A DNA stretch of 64,000 nt from Xanthomonas arboricola pv. populi (GCF_002939945.1 NZ_MDEB01000008.1:112797-176796); one strand, 5' to 3'. Numbered from the stretch's first letter, positions 46,774-56,660 are shown. The notes: generated from the sequence alone by a model not told the origin. A program made the numbers and translations.

Positions 46774-47523
46774 TCACCTAAACAACATTGCAGAAAGGAC
46801 GAAGTTGAACATCAGCACCAGCAGCGAGGCGTTCACCACCGCACGGGTGGTGGCGATCGAGGTGCCTTCGATGGTCGGCTCGGCGTGGAAGCCCACGTAG
46901 GCGGCGACCAACGCGGCCGTGCCGCCGAAGATCGCCGACTTGAGCATCGCCACGCCGAAGTCGTCCCAGAAGTCCACGCTGTTGCTCAACCCCGACCAGA
47001 ATGTGCCGTTGTCGATGCCCAACACGTGTACGGCCTCGAAGTAGCCGCCGGTGATGGCCAGCGAACAGAACACGCCGGTCAGCAACGGCACCGTCAGCAC
47101 CGCCGCCCAGAAGCGCGGCGCCACCGCCTTGGCGACCGGATCGATGGCCATCAGCTCCAGCGCCTTGATCTGGTCGGTGGCGCGCATCAGGCCAAGCTCG
47201 GCCGCGATCGAACTGCCGGCCCGGCCAATGAACAACAGCGCGGTCAGCACCGGTGCCAGCTCGCGGTACAGCGACAACCCCAATAACGTGGACAGCGCAT
47301 CCGACGCACCGTAGGTGGTCAGCGTGCGGTAGCCCTGCAGGGTCAGCACCAGGCCGACGAAGGCGCCGCCGACGGCGATGATCGGCAGCGAGCGCGCGCC
47401 GACCTTGTAGATCTCGCGCACCAGCTCGGCGATGAAGTCGCGCGTGGGCACCGAGCCGCGCAGCACGGTCAGCGAGAACAGCCCGGCGCGGCCGAAGGCG
47501 CGGATCGACTCGACCATGGCCAT
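46774..47523 (-). CDS. mlaE: Lipid ABC transporter permease MlaE
   Basis: Inner-membrane permease of the Mla transporter. 249 aa with about five helices. Contains VGGAFVGLVLTLQGYRTLTT, ELAPVLTALLFIGRAGSSIA and GLMRATDQIKALELMAIDP, all conserved in MlaE. Its stop and the mlaF start/stop region overlap by a base. Confidence 0.96.
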   Translation of the reverse strand: MAMVESIRAFGRAGLFSLTVLRGSVPTRDFIAELVREIYKVGARSLPIIAVGGAFVGLVLTLQGYRTLTTYGASDALSTLLGLSLYRELAPVLTALLFIGRAGSSIAAELGLMRATDQIKALELMAIDPVAKAVAPRFWAAVLTVPLLTGVFCSLAITGGYFEAVHVLGIDNGTFWSGLSNSVDFWDDFGVAMLKSAIFGGTAALVAAYVGFHAEPTIEGTSIATTRAVVNASLLVLMFNFVLSAMLFR

Positions 47524-48317
47524 CAGGCAGCACTCCGGTCGCGCCGCGGCGCCGCATCGAAGGCGATCGGCCCATCCGGCTGGCCATGCAGGAACTGCTG
47601 CACCAGCGGATCGGTGCTGTCCTGCAATTGCTCCGGCGTGCCGGCGAACACGATGCCGCCATTGGCGATCACCACCGCCTGGTCGCTGATCGGCAGGGTT
47701 TCGTGCACGTGGTGGCTGACGATGATGCTGGTCAGGCCAAGGCTGTCGTTGAGGCGCTGGATCAGGCTCATGATCACGCCCGAGGCGATCGGGTCCAGCC
47801 CGGTCAGCGGTTCGTCGTAGATCATCAGCGGCGGGTCCAGTGCCAGCGCACGCGCCAGCGCCACACGCCGCGCCATGCCGCCGGACAACTCGCGCGGCCA
47901 GGCATCGGCGGCGGCCAGCAGACCCACCGCATGCAGCTTCATCTGCACCAGGCGCTGCAGCACCGGCGCCGGCAGGCGCGTATGCGTACGCAGCGGCAGC
48001 GCGACGTTGTCGGCCACGCTCAGGTCGGTCAACAGGCCATTGCCCTGCAGCAGCACGCCGACATTGCGACGCATCTCCAGCAGTGCACGGTTGCCGTGCG
48101 GGATCGCGTTGCCGAACAGGGTGACCGTGCCGGCGACCGGACGCAGCTCGCCGGTCAGCGCGGCCAGCAAGGTCGACTTGCCGCTACCGGAAGGACCGAG
48201 CACGGCCGTGATGCTGCCGCGTGGCACCTCGAGCGAGACGTCGCGCAGGATCGTGCGGCCGCCGCGATCGATGCGGACACCGGACAACTGCACGACAGGG
48301 GATGCGGACGCCGTCAT
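47523..48317 (-). CDS. mlaF: Lipid ABC transporter ATPase MlaF
   Basis: ATPase subunit of MlaFEDB. 264 aa: Walker A GPSGSGKS (about 41-48), signature LSGGM (about 144), Walker B LMIYDEP (about 163-169) and H-switch SHHVHE (~202). First gene of the leftward operon; its promoter must lie in 48318 upwards. The Arg-rich C-terminus extends slightly beyond E. coli MlaF. Confidence 0.95.
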   Translation of the reverse strand: MTASASPVVQLSGVRIDRGGRTILRDVSLEVPRGSITAVLGPSGSGKSTLLAALTGELRPVAGTVTLFGNAIPHGNRALLEMRRNVGVLLQGNGLLTDLSVADNVALPLRTHTRLPAPVLQRLVQMKLHAVGLLAAADAWPRELSGGMARRVALARALALDPPLMIYDEPLTGLDPIASGVIMSLIQRLNDSLGLTSIIVSHHVHETLPISDQAVVIANGGIVFAGTPEQLQDSTDPLVQQFLHGQPDGPIAFDAAPRRDRSAA

Positions 48318-48463
48318 CGAAGCCTTTAACAGAATTCCAACGCGATAGAGTAGCCGTCACACGGCTGAACATAACCGAACCGGCGCGTGCAGTATTGTCG
48401 CATGACGCCTATGCCGCGGCAGACGCGTTGCAGCCGATACGCATGCAACAAGCCGTCTCATGC

Positions 48464-48895
48464 ATGACGCAACGCAATGTGCTGTTCCGCAACAGCTCGG
48501 CATTCCTGTTTCCGCAGCAGACCTATCAGCTGCGCCACACGTGGCTGGGCGAGTTCAGCGCGGCATTGCTGACCGTACAGGGCCTGTCGACGCGGTTGGA
48601 GCACCGCAGCATCACCGATGGCGACAACAACAACGATCCGGCATGGATGATCAATCTGGAACAGCAAAGACTGATCGTCTCCAGCGTCATGCACCAAGCC
48701 AACGCGATGGGCAGGGCGAATACCCCGGCCCATCGCGTGTGCGGTGCAGCCGCAGGTGTGTGTTGCATGGTTGCGCTGGCGCTGCGATGTGCGTTGGTCG
48801 ACGGTGGCTTGCAGCGATACCGTCCAGCGCAGCGGCCGCATGGCATCGCAGGCGATCCGCAGCCCGGTCGCGCCTGCTGCGTTCGGGTGGAGTAG
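48464..48895 (+). CDS. Doubtful small gene of unknown function
   Basis: The 48318-49039 gap has no recognised gene. A plus-strand reading frame from ATG 48464 (143 aa; MTQRNVLFRNSSAFLF onwards) has high G+C at third positions over its first ~85 codons, as expected for coding DNA here, but no family, weak ribosome-binding site, and a minus-strand ORF covers the same bases (48458-49045). Reported as a candidate only. Confidence 0.28.
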   Translation: MTQRNVLFRNSSAFLFPQQTYQLRHTWLGEFSAALLTVQGLSTRLEHRSITDGDNNNDPAWMINLEQQRLIVSSVMHQANAMGRANTPAHRVCGAAAGVCCMVALALRCALVDGGLQRYRPAQRPHGIAGDPQPGRACCVRVE

Positions 48896-49039
48896 GTCCG
48901 CAGCGTGCCGGCCGTCGGTCGCCAAGGTCGGCCTCGCGTCTGCCCATTCCAGTACGGCCCGAACAACGACGCCACTTGCTGCGCGCCGGTCCTGGGCAAA
49001 CAGCGCAGCACGGCCGCATCCGGCACAATGCACATACGC

Positions 49040-52000
49040 ATGCACGCCACTTCCGCGCCCGATTTCCGCCTCTATCCGTCAAATGCGCTGGATACGCTGG
49101 CTGCCTTGCTCGCCCAGGAGCTGCGCCGGCCGGTGCCGGAGCAGCCGTTGCTGCAGCCGGAGGTGGTGCTGATTCCGCAGGTGGCGATGCGGCGCTGGTT
49201 GCAGTCCACGCTGGCGGCCGAGCACGGCGTGGCGGCGAATCTGGAATTCCTCACTCCCGGCGAATTCGTCGCGCGCGCGCTGGAGTGCAATCTCGGCCCG
49301 GCCGACGACGATCTGGACATGGCGACCACGCAGTGGCGCCTGTACGCCGCGTTGCAGGCCGATCTGGGCAGCGACGCGGCGTTGGCGCCATTGGCCGGCT
49401 ATCTGTCCGATGGCGATGCGCTCAAACCCTGGGCGCTGGCCGGCGAGCTGGGCAACGTGTTCGAGAAGTACCAGGCCTGGCGACGCGACTGGTTGCTGCG
49501 CTGGGAAGGCGGCGCCGACCCCGATGATCCGCAGGCGCGGCTGTGGCGCAGCATCGCGTCCGGGCGGCAATACCGCGCGCGCCGCATCGGCCAGTATCTG
49601 GATCGCTACGCCCGCCCGGACGGTCCGCTGCCGCAAGGCTTGCCCAGGCGCCTGTTCGCCTTCGCCATCTTGAATATTTCGCCCGACGTGCTGCGCGTGC
49701 TGGCCACGCAGGCACGGGTGGGCACGCTGCATTTCTACCTGCCCACGCCCACGCAAGGTTACTGGGGCGATCTGCAGACCCTGTGGCAACGCCGTCGCGA
49801 AGACGGCGCGGTGCAGCTGTTCGCCGAGCAGGTGCAGGAAAACCCGCTGCTGCAGGCCTGGGGCGCGGCCGGGCGCGATTTCATGGCGTTGGTCGGCGAC
49901 TACGAGGTGGTGCATCCGCTGGCCGAGATCGCCGCCTACGCCGATCCGCTGGAGTCCGGCCGCCGCGCACTGGCCGACGGCGGCCTGGGCGACAGCCTGC
50001 TGCGCCGCATGCAGAGCGACCTGTTCCATCGCCGCGCGCCAAGCGTGCCTGCCGTGCTGCCGGCTGTGAGTCTGCACGACCCCAGCCTGCAGGTGCATGC
50101 CTGCCATACGCGGTTGCGCGAGTTGCAGGTGCTGCACGACCAGCTGCGCGCCTTGCTCGACGACCCACGCTTCGACCCGCCACTGCAGCCGCGCGAGATC
50201 GCGGTGCTGTCGCCGGACATCGACCCGTATGTGCCGTACCTGGACGCGGTATTTGGCAGCCACGGCAACGACGACGCGCTGCCCTATGCGCTGGCCGATG
50301 CCAGCCCGTTGGCCAGCGAGCCGCTGGCCGAAGTGTTCCTCACCTTGCTCGGCCTGCCGATCGCACGCTTCGGCCTGCACGAGATCGTCGACCTGCTGGC
50401 CAGTGCGCCAATCGCCGAGGCCGCTGGCCTGGACGACGCCGGGCTGGAACGTCTGCGCGGCTGGCTGCATGCGGCCGGCGCGCGCTGGGGGCTGGATGCG
50501 GCGCACCGGCGCCAGCATCAGGCACCGAGCGACGACGCCTACACCTGGCGCTTCGCGCTGGACCGGCTGCTGCTCGGCCATGCCAGCGGCGCCGACGACG
50601 ATATCGAGGGCGTGGCGCCATGGCCGCAGCTGGAAGGCAGCGCGCTGGCCGCACTGGATATCTTGTTGAAGCTGCTGCGCGTGCTCGAACGTCACCAATC
50701 TTTATTGGCCGACGCGATGACGCCGGTCGAGTGGCGCGAGCGTCTGCTCGGCCTGCTGGAGGCGCTGATTCCAAAAGCGCCCTCGGCACCGCGTGCGCAG
50801 CGCGCGCTGGATCGGCTGCGCACATTGATCGACCAATTCGCCCGCGATGCGGTGCGCGCCGACTACGCCGGCAAGGTGCCGGCCGAGGTGGTGCGTGCGC
50901 ATTTCGCCGCGGTGCTGGGCGAGTCGGACACGCGCGCGCCGCTGCTTACCGGCGGCATCAGCTTCGGCCGCATGGTGCCGATGCGCTTGCTGCCGTTCCG
51001 CGCGATCTGCCTGCTCGGCATGAACGATGGCGACTTCCCGCGCCGCGACCCGGCCGCCGGGCTCAATCGCCTCACTGCCGAGCTGGGCACCGAGCGCCGC
51101 CGGCACGGCGACCGTTCGACGCGCGAGGACGACCGGTTCCTGTTCCTGCAATTGTTCGCCTCCGCGCAGGAAGTGTTCTACCTGAGCTATCTCGGTGCCG
51201 ATGCGCGCGATGGCAGCGCGCGCGAACCGTCGGTACTGGTCAGCGAGCTGTTGGGCAGCGCCGCGCAGTATCACGCCGACCCAGCGGCAATCGACACGCT
51301 GGTGGTGCACCACCCGTTGCAGCCATTCGCCGCCGCCGCCTTCGGTGCGCCGGGCGATCACGGCGCCGACCCGCGCCGTTTCAGTTATCGCCGCCAATGG
51401 CGGCCGTCGGTGGACAGCCTGGTCGGCCAGCGCCAGCCGCTCGCGCCGTGGGTGGCCGGTGCGTTGCCGGCCGATGACAGCGCAGTGCCGGGCAGCATCT
51501 CGATCGACAACTTGCGCCGCCTGTTTTCCGACCCGGCCGGGCAGTTCCTGCGCCATCGTCTGGGCATGCGGTTGCCGGATCCGGCCGGCGAAGACAGCGA
51601 CCTCGAGCCGCTGCTCGCGCCCACGCGCGGGCTGGACCAATACGGCCTGCAGCAGCATGTGTTCGATGCCGCACTGGCCGGCGACACCGATCGGCTTTAC
51701 GAGCGCCTGCGCGCGCGCGCGCTGCTGCCGTCCGGGCCATTGGGGCGCCGCCAGCTCGATGAGCGAGTGGCGCAACTGCGCCCGTATGCCGAGGCATTCC
51801 GGCAATGGCGTGGCGAGGCGCCTGCCGAGTCGCGCCGGCTGCAGGTGCAGATCGGCCAGACCGAACTCCGCGGCCGCGTGCCCGGCTGGTATGCGAGCGG
51901 AGTAGGGCGCGTGCAGGTCGGTGCACTCAGCGGCCGCAGCGCGATCCGTCACGGCCTGGAATGGCTGCTGCTGCGTGCCGCTGGCGAGCACGCGCCGTAT

Positions 52001-52444
52001 GTGCGCTTCTTCGAACACGACGACGGCCTGGGCCCGCATCCCATCGACCCCGAACCGCTTTCGCAGGCGCAGGCGCACACCGCGTTGGCCGCACTGCTGC
52101 AGGTGTATCGGCACGGCCTGCAGTCGCCGCTGGCGTTCGCGCCTTACAGCAGCTGGAAATATCACCAGGCCGCGCGCAGCGACGACCTGGACAAGGCCAT
52201 CAAGGATGCCGCCGGGCAGTGGCAGTCCAGCTTCGGCTGGAGCGAATCGCACAGCCCGGAACTGCGCCTGGTCAACCGCGGCCGCGACCCGTTCGCCGAT
52301 GCGCAGCGCTTCGCCGAGTTCGCCACCACCAGCCACCGCGTGTACGACCTGCTCGAGCGCGGCAACGCCGACGCCATGCTCGATCCGCAGCGTCTGGTCG
52401 AGAGCTGGCGCCACTGGCACGGCGCGCAGGAGGAGGCCGAATGA
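49040..52444 (+). CDS. recC: Exodeoxyribonuclease V subunit gamma RecC
   Basis: Chi-recognising, inactive helicase-like subunit of RecBCD. 1134 aa from ATG 49040 (an ATG at 49028 is also possible). N-terminal family motif VEVLIPQVAMRRWLQ-like QPEVVLIPQVAMRRWLQ near residue 45, then LPRRLFAFAILNISPDVL (~205) and FGRMVPMRLLPFRAICLLGM (~640), FPRRDPAAGLNRLT. The C-terminal nuclease-like domain is inactive in the family. Its stop TGA overlaps the recB start (ATGA at 52441). First gene of the recC-recB-recD operon. Confidence 0.95.
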   Translation: MHATSAPDFRLYPSNALDTLAALLAQELRRPVPEQPLLQPEVVLIPQVAMRRWLQSTLAAEHGVAANLEFLTPGEFVARALECNLGPADDDLDMATTQWRLYAALQADLGSDAALAPLAGYLSDGDALKPWALAGELGNVFEKYQAWRRDWLLRWEGGADPDDPQARLWRSIASGRQYRARRIGQYLDRYARPDGPLPQGLPRRLFAFAILNISPDVLRVLATQARVGTLHFYLPTPTQGYWGDLQTLWQRRREDGAVQLFAEQVQENPLLQAWGAAGRDFMALVGDYEVVHPLAEIAAYADPLESGRRALADGGLGDSLLRRMQSDLFHRRAPSVPAVLPAVSLHDPSLQVHACHTRLRELQVLHDQLRALLDDPRFDPPLQPREIAVLSPDIDPYVPYLDAVFGSHGNDDALPYALADASPLASEPLAEVFLTLLGLPIARFGLHEIVDLLASAPIAEAAGLDDAGLERLRGWLHAAGARWGLDAAHRRQHQAPSDDAYTWRFALDRLLLGHASGADDDIEGVAPWPQLEGSALAALDILLKLLRVLERHQSLLADAMTPVEWRERLLGLLEALIPKAPSAPRAQRALDRLRTLIDQFARDAVRADYAGKVPAEVVRAHFAAVLGESDTRAPLLTGGISFGRMVPMRLLPFRAICLLGMNDGDFPRRDPAAGLNRLTAELGTERRRHGDRSTREDDRFLFLQLFASAQEVFYLSYLGADARDGSAREPSVLVSELLGSAAQYHADPAAIDTLVVHHPLQPFAAAAFGAPGDHGADPRRFSYRRQWRPSVDSLVGQRQPLAPWVAGALPADDSAVPGSISIDNLRRLFSDPAGQFLRHRLGMRLPDPAGEDSDLEPLLAPTRGLDQYGLQQHVFDAALAGDTDRLYERLRARALLPSGPLGRRQLDERVAQLRPYAEAFRQWRGEAPAESRRLQVQIGQTELRGRVPGWYASGVGRVQVGALSGRSAIRHGLEWLLLRAAGEHAPYVRFFEHDDGLGPHPIDPEPLSQAQAHTALAALLQVYRHGLQSPLAFAPYSSWKYHQAARSDDLDKAIKDAAGQWQSSFGWSESHSPELRLVNRGRDPFADAQRFAEFATTSHRVYDLLERGNADAMLDPQRLVESWRHWHGAQEEAE

Positions 52445-55400
52445 GCGCCAGCCCCGTCACCGACCCGTACCTGCACCTGCCGCTGCACGGCGTGCGCCTG
52501 ATCGAGGCCAGCGCCGGCACCGGCAAGACCTTCACCCTGGCCACGCTGTTCACCCGGCTGGTGGTCGAGCGCGGCCTGCGCATCGGCCAGATCCTCGCCG
52601 TCACCTTCACCGAGGCCGCCACCCAGGAACTGCGCCGCCGCATCCGCGAGCGCCTGGTGCTGGCCGCAACGCTGGTCCCCGAGACCCCTTCCGCCGTCGT
52701 AGGAGCGGCCCAGGCCGCGACCGCGACCGAGCAAGGCCCAACGCAAGCACCCGGCGATCCATCTGCCTCTGTAGGAGCGGCCCCGGCCGCGACCGACCTC
52801 GCCGACGACCCGTCGCGGCCAGGTCCGCTCCTACAGGACGCGCCTGATGTCCTGCTCACCCGCGCCATCCTCGCCACCCACCTGGCCGCCGGCACCGAGA
52901 CACCGGCCGCCCTGCGCCGCCGCCTGCAACAGGCGGTGGAAGAAATCGATCTGGCCGCCGTGTTCACCATCCACGGCTTCTGCGCGCGCGTGCTGCGCGA
53001 ACATGCGCTGGAAAGCGGCCAGGCCTTCGCCGCAGCGGAACTGCTCGCCAACGACCGCGAACTGCTCGGCGAAGTCGCCGCCGATCTCTGGCGCCAACGC
53101 GCCGCCGATGCCGCAATGGCCGAAGACCTGATCGCGCTGTGGTCGGGCGGCCCCGAGGCATTGGCCAGCGATCTGCGCGCGCTGGTGCGCCATCCAACGC
53201 TGCTGCCGGCGGCCGCCACCACACCCGACGATTCCGCTGCGCTGCTGCAGGCCGTGCAGGACGCCAGTACCGCACTGGCCGCTGCATTCCAGGCGTATGG
53301 CACCGCGTTTTTCGACACCATCATGGCCGCCATCGACGGCGGCATCCTCAGCAAGGTCAGCTACAAACCCGAGTGGCTGGCATCGTTGTGGCATTGGTTC
53401 GACAGCTTCGCCGCCGCGCCATCGGTCAACATCGCCCCGCACGCCAAGCTGATCAAGTTGACCGCTGCGGAACTGGCCGCCGGCACCAACAAGAAGTTCG
53501 TCGATCGCACCCCGGCCTCGCCGCTGAGCCACGAAATCGACGGCTATCTCACCGCGCTGGCCCGTGTCGAAGAATGGCGCAGCCGTCGCCGTATCCGCCT
53601 GCTGCATGCCCTGCGCGACGATGCCATCGCACGGCTCGCGCTGCTCAAGCGCCAGCGCCGCGTGCAGACCTACGACGACCTGGTTGATGGCGTCGCGCAC
53701 GCGCTGGAAGGCGCGCAGGCCCAGGCGCTGGTCACGCGGCTGCGCGCGCAATACGCCATCGCCCTGGTGGACGAATTCCAGGACACCGACGACCGCCAGT
53801 GGGCGATCTTCTCCAACGTGTTCGGCGAAGGCCCGCTCGCACGCGCCGCCGGCCTGGAACCGGCGCTGTTTTTGATCGGCGACCCCAAGCAGGCCATCTA
53901 CGGCTTCCGTGGTGGCGACGTGCGCACCTATCTGGCCGCCGCGGTCACTGCCGAACTCGCCCCGCCGCTGAGCCACAACTTCCGCTCGCGCCCCGGCGTG
54001 CTGGCGGCCATCGACGCGCTATACGCACAGGCTGGCTATACCGACGCCTTCTTCACCGACGGCATCGCCTTCCATCCGGTGCGGCCCGGCACCAAGCGGG
54101 TGGATGCCGACCTGCAACGCGATGGCGCCACCGCCCCGGCGCTGACGCTGTGGCGCGCGCCGGAACCGCCGCCGCCTGCGAAAGGCAAGCCCAAACCCTG
54201 GAGCGCCAACCGCGCCCGCGAGCTGGCCACCGCCGCCTGCGTGGCGGCGATCCGCGGCTGGCTGGCCGGTGGCCGCGACGGCACCGCCACCATCAATGGC
54301 CACCCGGTGCAGGCCGGCGATATCGCCGTGCTGGTGCGCAGCCACGGCGAGGCCACGCGCATGCAGCAGGCGCTGGGCGCGGTGGGCATCCCCGCGGTGG
54401 CGGCCGGCAAGCAGAGCCTGTTCGCCACCGACGAAGCGCTGGAACTGCTGGCCCTGTTGCAGGCCTTGCTCGACCCGGGCGACGACAGCCGCCTGCGCGC
54501 CGCGCTGGCCACCGTGCTGATCGGCACGGATGCCGCCGCCATCGCCGCGCTCGCACACGATGGCGAGCGTCACCGCCGCTGGCAGCAACAGGCGCTGGAC
54601 TGGCGCGAGCGCTGGCAACGCGGCGGCCCGCTGGCTCTGATCGGCGAGCTGGGCGCCGCGCACGGGCAACGCCTGCTCGCCCTGGTCGATGGCGAACGCC
54701 GCCTCACCAACTACCTGCAACTGGCCGAATTGCTGCAGGAAGCCGACGCCCGCGCGCTCGGCCCGCATGGCCTGGTCGACTGGCTGTCGCGCCGCATCGC
54801 CAATGCCGACGACAACGACGAAGCTCAGCAGCTGCGGCTGGAATCGGACGCGCGCCGCGTGCAGATCGTCACCCTGCACAAGAGCAAGGGCCTGGAATAT
54901 CCGCTGGTGTTTCTGCCGTACATCGGCATCGGCCGCAGCGACAAGGGCGCCGGCCACCATTGCGTGGTGCATGCGCCCGAGCTCGGCCGCCAGCTGCACT
55001 GGAAGACAGACAAGGAAGATCCCACCTGGAGCGCCGCCGAAGCCGCATGGAAGCAGGAACAACGTGCCGAAGACGCCCGCCTGCTCTATGTCGGCCTCAC
55101 CCGCGCCGAGCACGCGCTGTGGATCGCCAGCGGCCCGTTCCACCAGCACGAACGTACCGCCCTGTCCGGCATGCTGCGCGCGCTCGACGCGTTGCAAGGC
55201 GCGGCCGGCGAGGGCGCGGTGGTGGTCGACACGTCCACGCCACCGGCCACCCTGCCGCGCCTGCCGCCACCGCTCGAGGCGCAGGTGCCGCCCGCGCGCG
55301 CGCCGCAGCGGCATATCGCCCCCGAGTGGTGGGTCTACAGCTTCACCCAGCTGGCCAATGCCGATGCCGGCGCTGCCACCGACCCGATGGCCAGCGCCAC

Positions 55401-56616
55401 GGTGGTCGGCAGTGGCGGCAGCGACGAGCCGTCCGGCAGCGAGGCGATCGCGGTGGCTGCCGAGGTCGACGCCTTCGACCCGCGCTTTGCCGGCAACCGC
55501 TTCGGCGTGGTGATGCACGACGTGTTCGAGCGCTGCGACTTCGCCGCCTGGCAGGCCTGGCGCCCCGGCCTGCCCGCACCCGAGGGCCAGGCCGCCGCCA
55601 TCCTCGAGGCGCTGCAACGCGGCGGCTACGCCGAGAAGGAATGGGACGACGGCCTGGCCATGCTCACCGCACTGATCGGCCACACCCTCACCGTGATGTT
55701 GCCCGAAGGCACCCCCCTGGCCGCCGTACCCGCGCCGCAGCGCCGCAATGAGATGGAATTCCACTTCGCCATGCGGCCCACCCGCGTCGAGGCACTGCTG
55801 GCACTGCTGCACCGGTTTGGCGTGGTCGGCGAGCGCCAGGCCTTCGGCGCGCGCCAGCGGCTGGAAGGCCTGATGACCGGCCTGATCGACCTCACCTACA
55901 CCGTGGACGGCCGCTGGTACGTGCTCGACTACAAGTCTAACCGCCTGCCCAGCTACGACGCCGACGCCCTGGCCCGCGCCATGGCCCACAGCGAGTACGA
56001 GCTGCAGGCGCTGATCTACACCGTCGCCCTGCACCGCTGGCTGCGTTTCCGCCTGGGCGAGGCTTACGACTACGCCCGCGACTTCGGCGGCGTGCGCTAC
56101 CTGTTCTGCCGCGGCCTGGACGCCAGCCGTAATCCGGCATCAGACCCCGGCTTCAACCCTGCCCGCAGCGCCGAGGCCAACCCCGGCTCCGACCCCGCCA
56201 GCAGCGCTGCAACCGACCCCGGCGCCGATCCCTCCAGCAACGCCGCAGCCGACCCTGGCGCCGACCGCGCCCGCGATGCCGAGGCCAACCCCGGCGCCAA
56301 CTGCGCCCGCAATGCCGTAGCCAGTTCCGGCTCCGGCTCCGACCCTGCACGCGACGCCGTCGCCAGCGACGCCATGTCCGACGCGCCCGCACCCGGCATC
56401 CAAGCGGCATCCGTCTGCGTTGCGCCCGGCATCCACGCCTGGCGCTTCGACCCGGCCCTGGTCCAGGCCCTGGATGCCCTGTTCGCCGGCAATCCCACTG
56501 AGCCCCTGTCCAGCAACGCAGCAGCGCCCCTTTCCCCCGACGGGCAAGCGCCCCTCTCCCCCCGGGAGAGGGGTTGGGGTGAGGGCAGGTCCGCCGCCGA
56601 AGCATCCGAACCATGA
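52441..56616 (+). CDS. recB: Exodeoxyribonuclease V subunit beta RecB, enlarged by repeat insertions
   Basis: 3'-5' helicase and nuclease of RecBCD. At 1391 aa it is about 200 aa longer than E. coli RecB. Walker A ASAGTGKT is at 23-30; helicase motifs II (VDEFQDTDDRQW, ~440) and III/IV (GDPKQAIYGFRGGD, ~480) follow, and the nuclease motif FQ..LTYTVDGRWYVLDYKSN has D near 1147 and DYK near 1161. Three features explain the extra length: REP-derived residues ~87-131, a Pro/Ala/Asp-rich run ~1229-1319, and a C-terminus (SPRERGWGEG) encoded by a CCCCTCTCCC repeat. The reading frame is open throughout. Confidence 0.93.
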   Translation: MSASPVTDPYLHLPLHGVRLIEASAGTGKTFTLATLFTRLVVERGLRIGQILAVTFTEAATQELRRRIRERLVLAATLVPETPSAVVGAAQAATATEQGPTQAPGDPSASVGAAPAATDLADDPSRPGPLLQDAPDVLLTRAILATHLAAGTETPAALRRRLQQAVEEIDLAAVFTIHGFCARVLREHALESGQAFAAAELLANDRELLGEVAADLWRQRAADAAMAEDLIALWSGGPEALASDLRALVRHPTLLPAAATTPDDSAALLQAVQDASTALAAAFQAYGTAFFDTIMAAIDGGILSKVSYKPEWLASLWHWFDSFAAAPSVNIAPHAKLIKLTAAELAAGTNKKFVDRTPASPLSHEIDGYLTALARVEEWRSRRRIRLLHALRDDAIARLALLKRQRRVQTYDDLVDGVAHALEGAQAQALVTRLRAQYAIALVDEFQDTDDRQWAIFSNVFGEGPLARAAGLEPALFLIGDPKQAIYGFRGGDVRTYLAAAVTAELAPPLSHNFRSRPGVLAAIDALYAQAGYTDAFFTDGIAFHPVRPGTKRVDADLQRDGATAPALTLWRAPEPPPPAKGKPKPWSANRARELATAACVAAIRGWLAGGRDGTATINGHPVQAGDIAVLVRSHGEATRMQQALGAVGIPAVAAGKQSLFATDEALELLALLQALLDPGDDSRLRAALATVLIGTDAAAIAALAHDGERHRRWQQQALDWRERWQRGGPLALIGELGAAHGQRLLALVDGERRLTNYLQLAELLQEADARALGPHGLVDWLSRRIANADDNDEAQQLRLESDARRVQIVTLHKSKGLEYPLVFLPYIGIGRSDKGAGHHCVVHAPELGRQLHWKTDKEDPTWSAAEAAWKQEQRAEDARLLYVGLTRAEHALWIASGPFHQHERTALSGMLRALDALQGAAGEGAVVVDTSTPPATLPRLPPPLEAQVPPARAPQRHIAPEWWVYSFTQLANADAGAATDPMASATVVGSGGSDEPSGSEAIAVAAEVDAFDPRFAGNRFGVVMHDVFERCDFAAWQAWRPGLPAPEGQAAAILEALQRGGYAEKEWDDGLAMLTALIGHTLTVMLPEGTPLAAVPAPQRRNEMEFHFAMRPTRVEALLALLHRFGVVGERQAFGARQRLEGLMTGLIDLTYTVDGRWYVLDYKSNRLPSYDADALARAMAHSEYELQALIYTVALHRWLRFRLGEAYDYARDFGGVRYLFCRGLDASRNPASDPGFNPARSAEANPGSDPASSAATDPGADPSSNAAADPGADRARDAEANPGANCARNAVASSGSGSDPARDAVASDAMSDAPAPGIQAASVCVAPGIHAWRFDPALVQALDALFAGNPTEPLSSNAAAPLSPDGQAPLSPRERGWGEGRSAAEASEP
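52699..52834. repeat. Three REP elements inside the recB coding sequence
   Basis: GTAGGAGCGGCCCAGGCCGC at 52699, GTAGGAGCGGCCCCGGCCGC at 52771 (direct), and an inverted copy ending GTCCGCTCCTAC at 52834. They are translated in frame as VVGAAQAATATEQG...SVGAAPAATDLADD and lie just after the first helicase motif of RecB. Confidence 0.9.
56551..56585. repeat. CCCCTCTCCC palindromic repeat at the recB 3' end
   Basis: CCCCTCTCCCCCCGGGAGAG followed by GGGTTGGGGTGAGGG. Encodes the final residues of RecB. Related to the elements at 31420 and in recD. Confidence 0.75.
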
Positions 56617-56660
56617 CCCAACAGACCGCACTCCCGCCCAGCGCTGTGCGCAAGCCGCGC

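Noticed and set aside
48458..49045. 195-codon minus-strand ORF in the mlaF-recC gap
   Set aside because: Cys/His-scattered sequence with no motif; the opposite strand shows better codon bias.
54019..56034. 671-codon minus-strand ORF opposite recB
   Set aside because: Antisense to helicase and nuclease motifs that are clearly coded on the plus strand.
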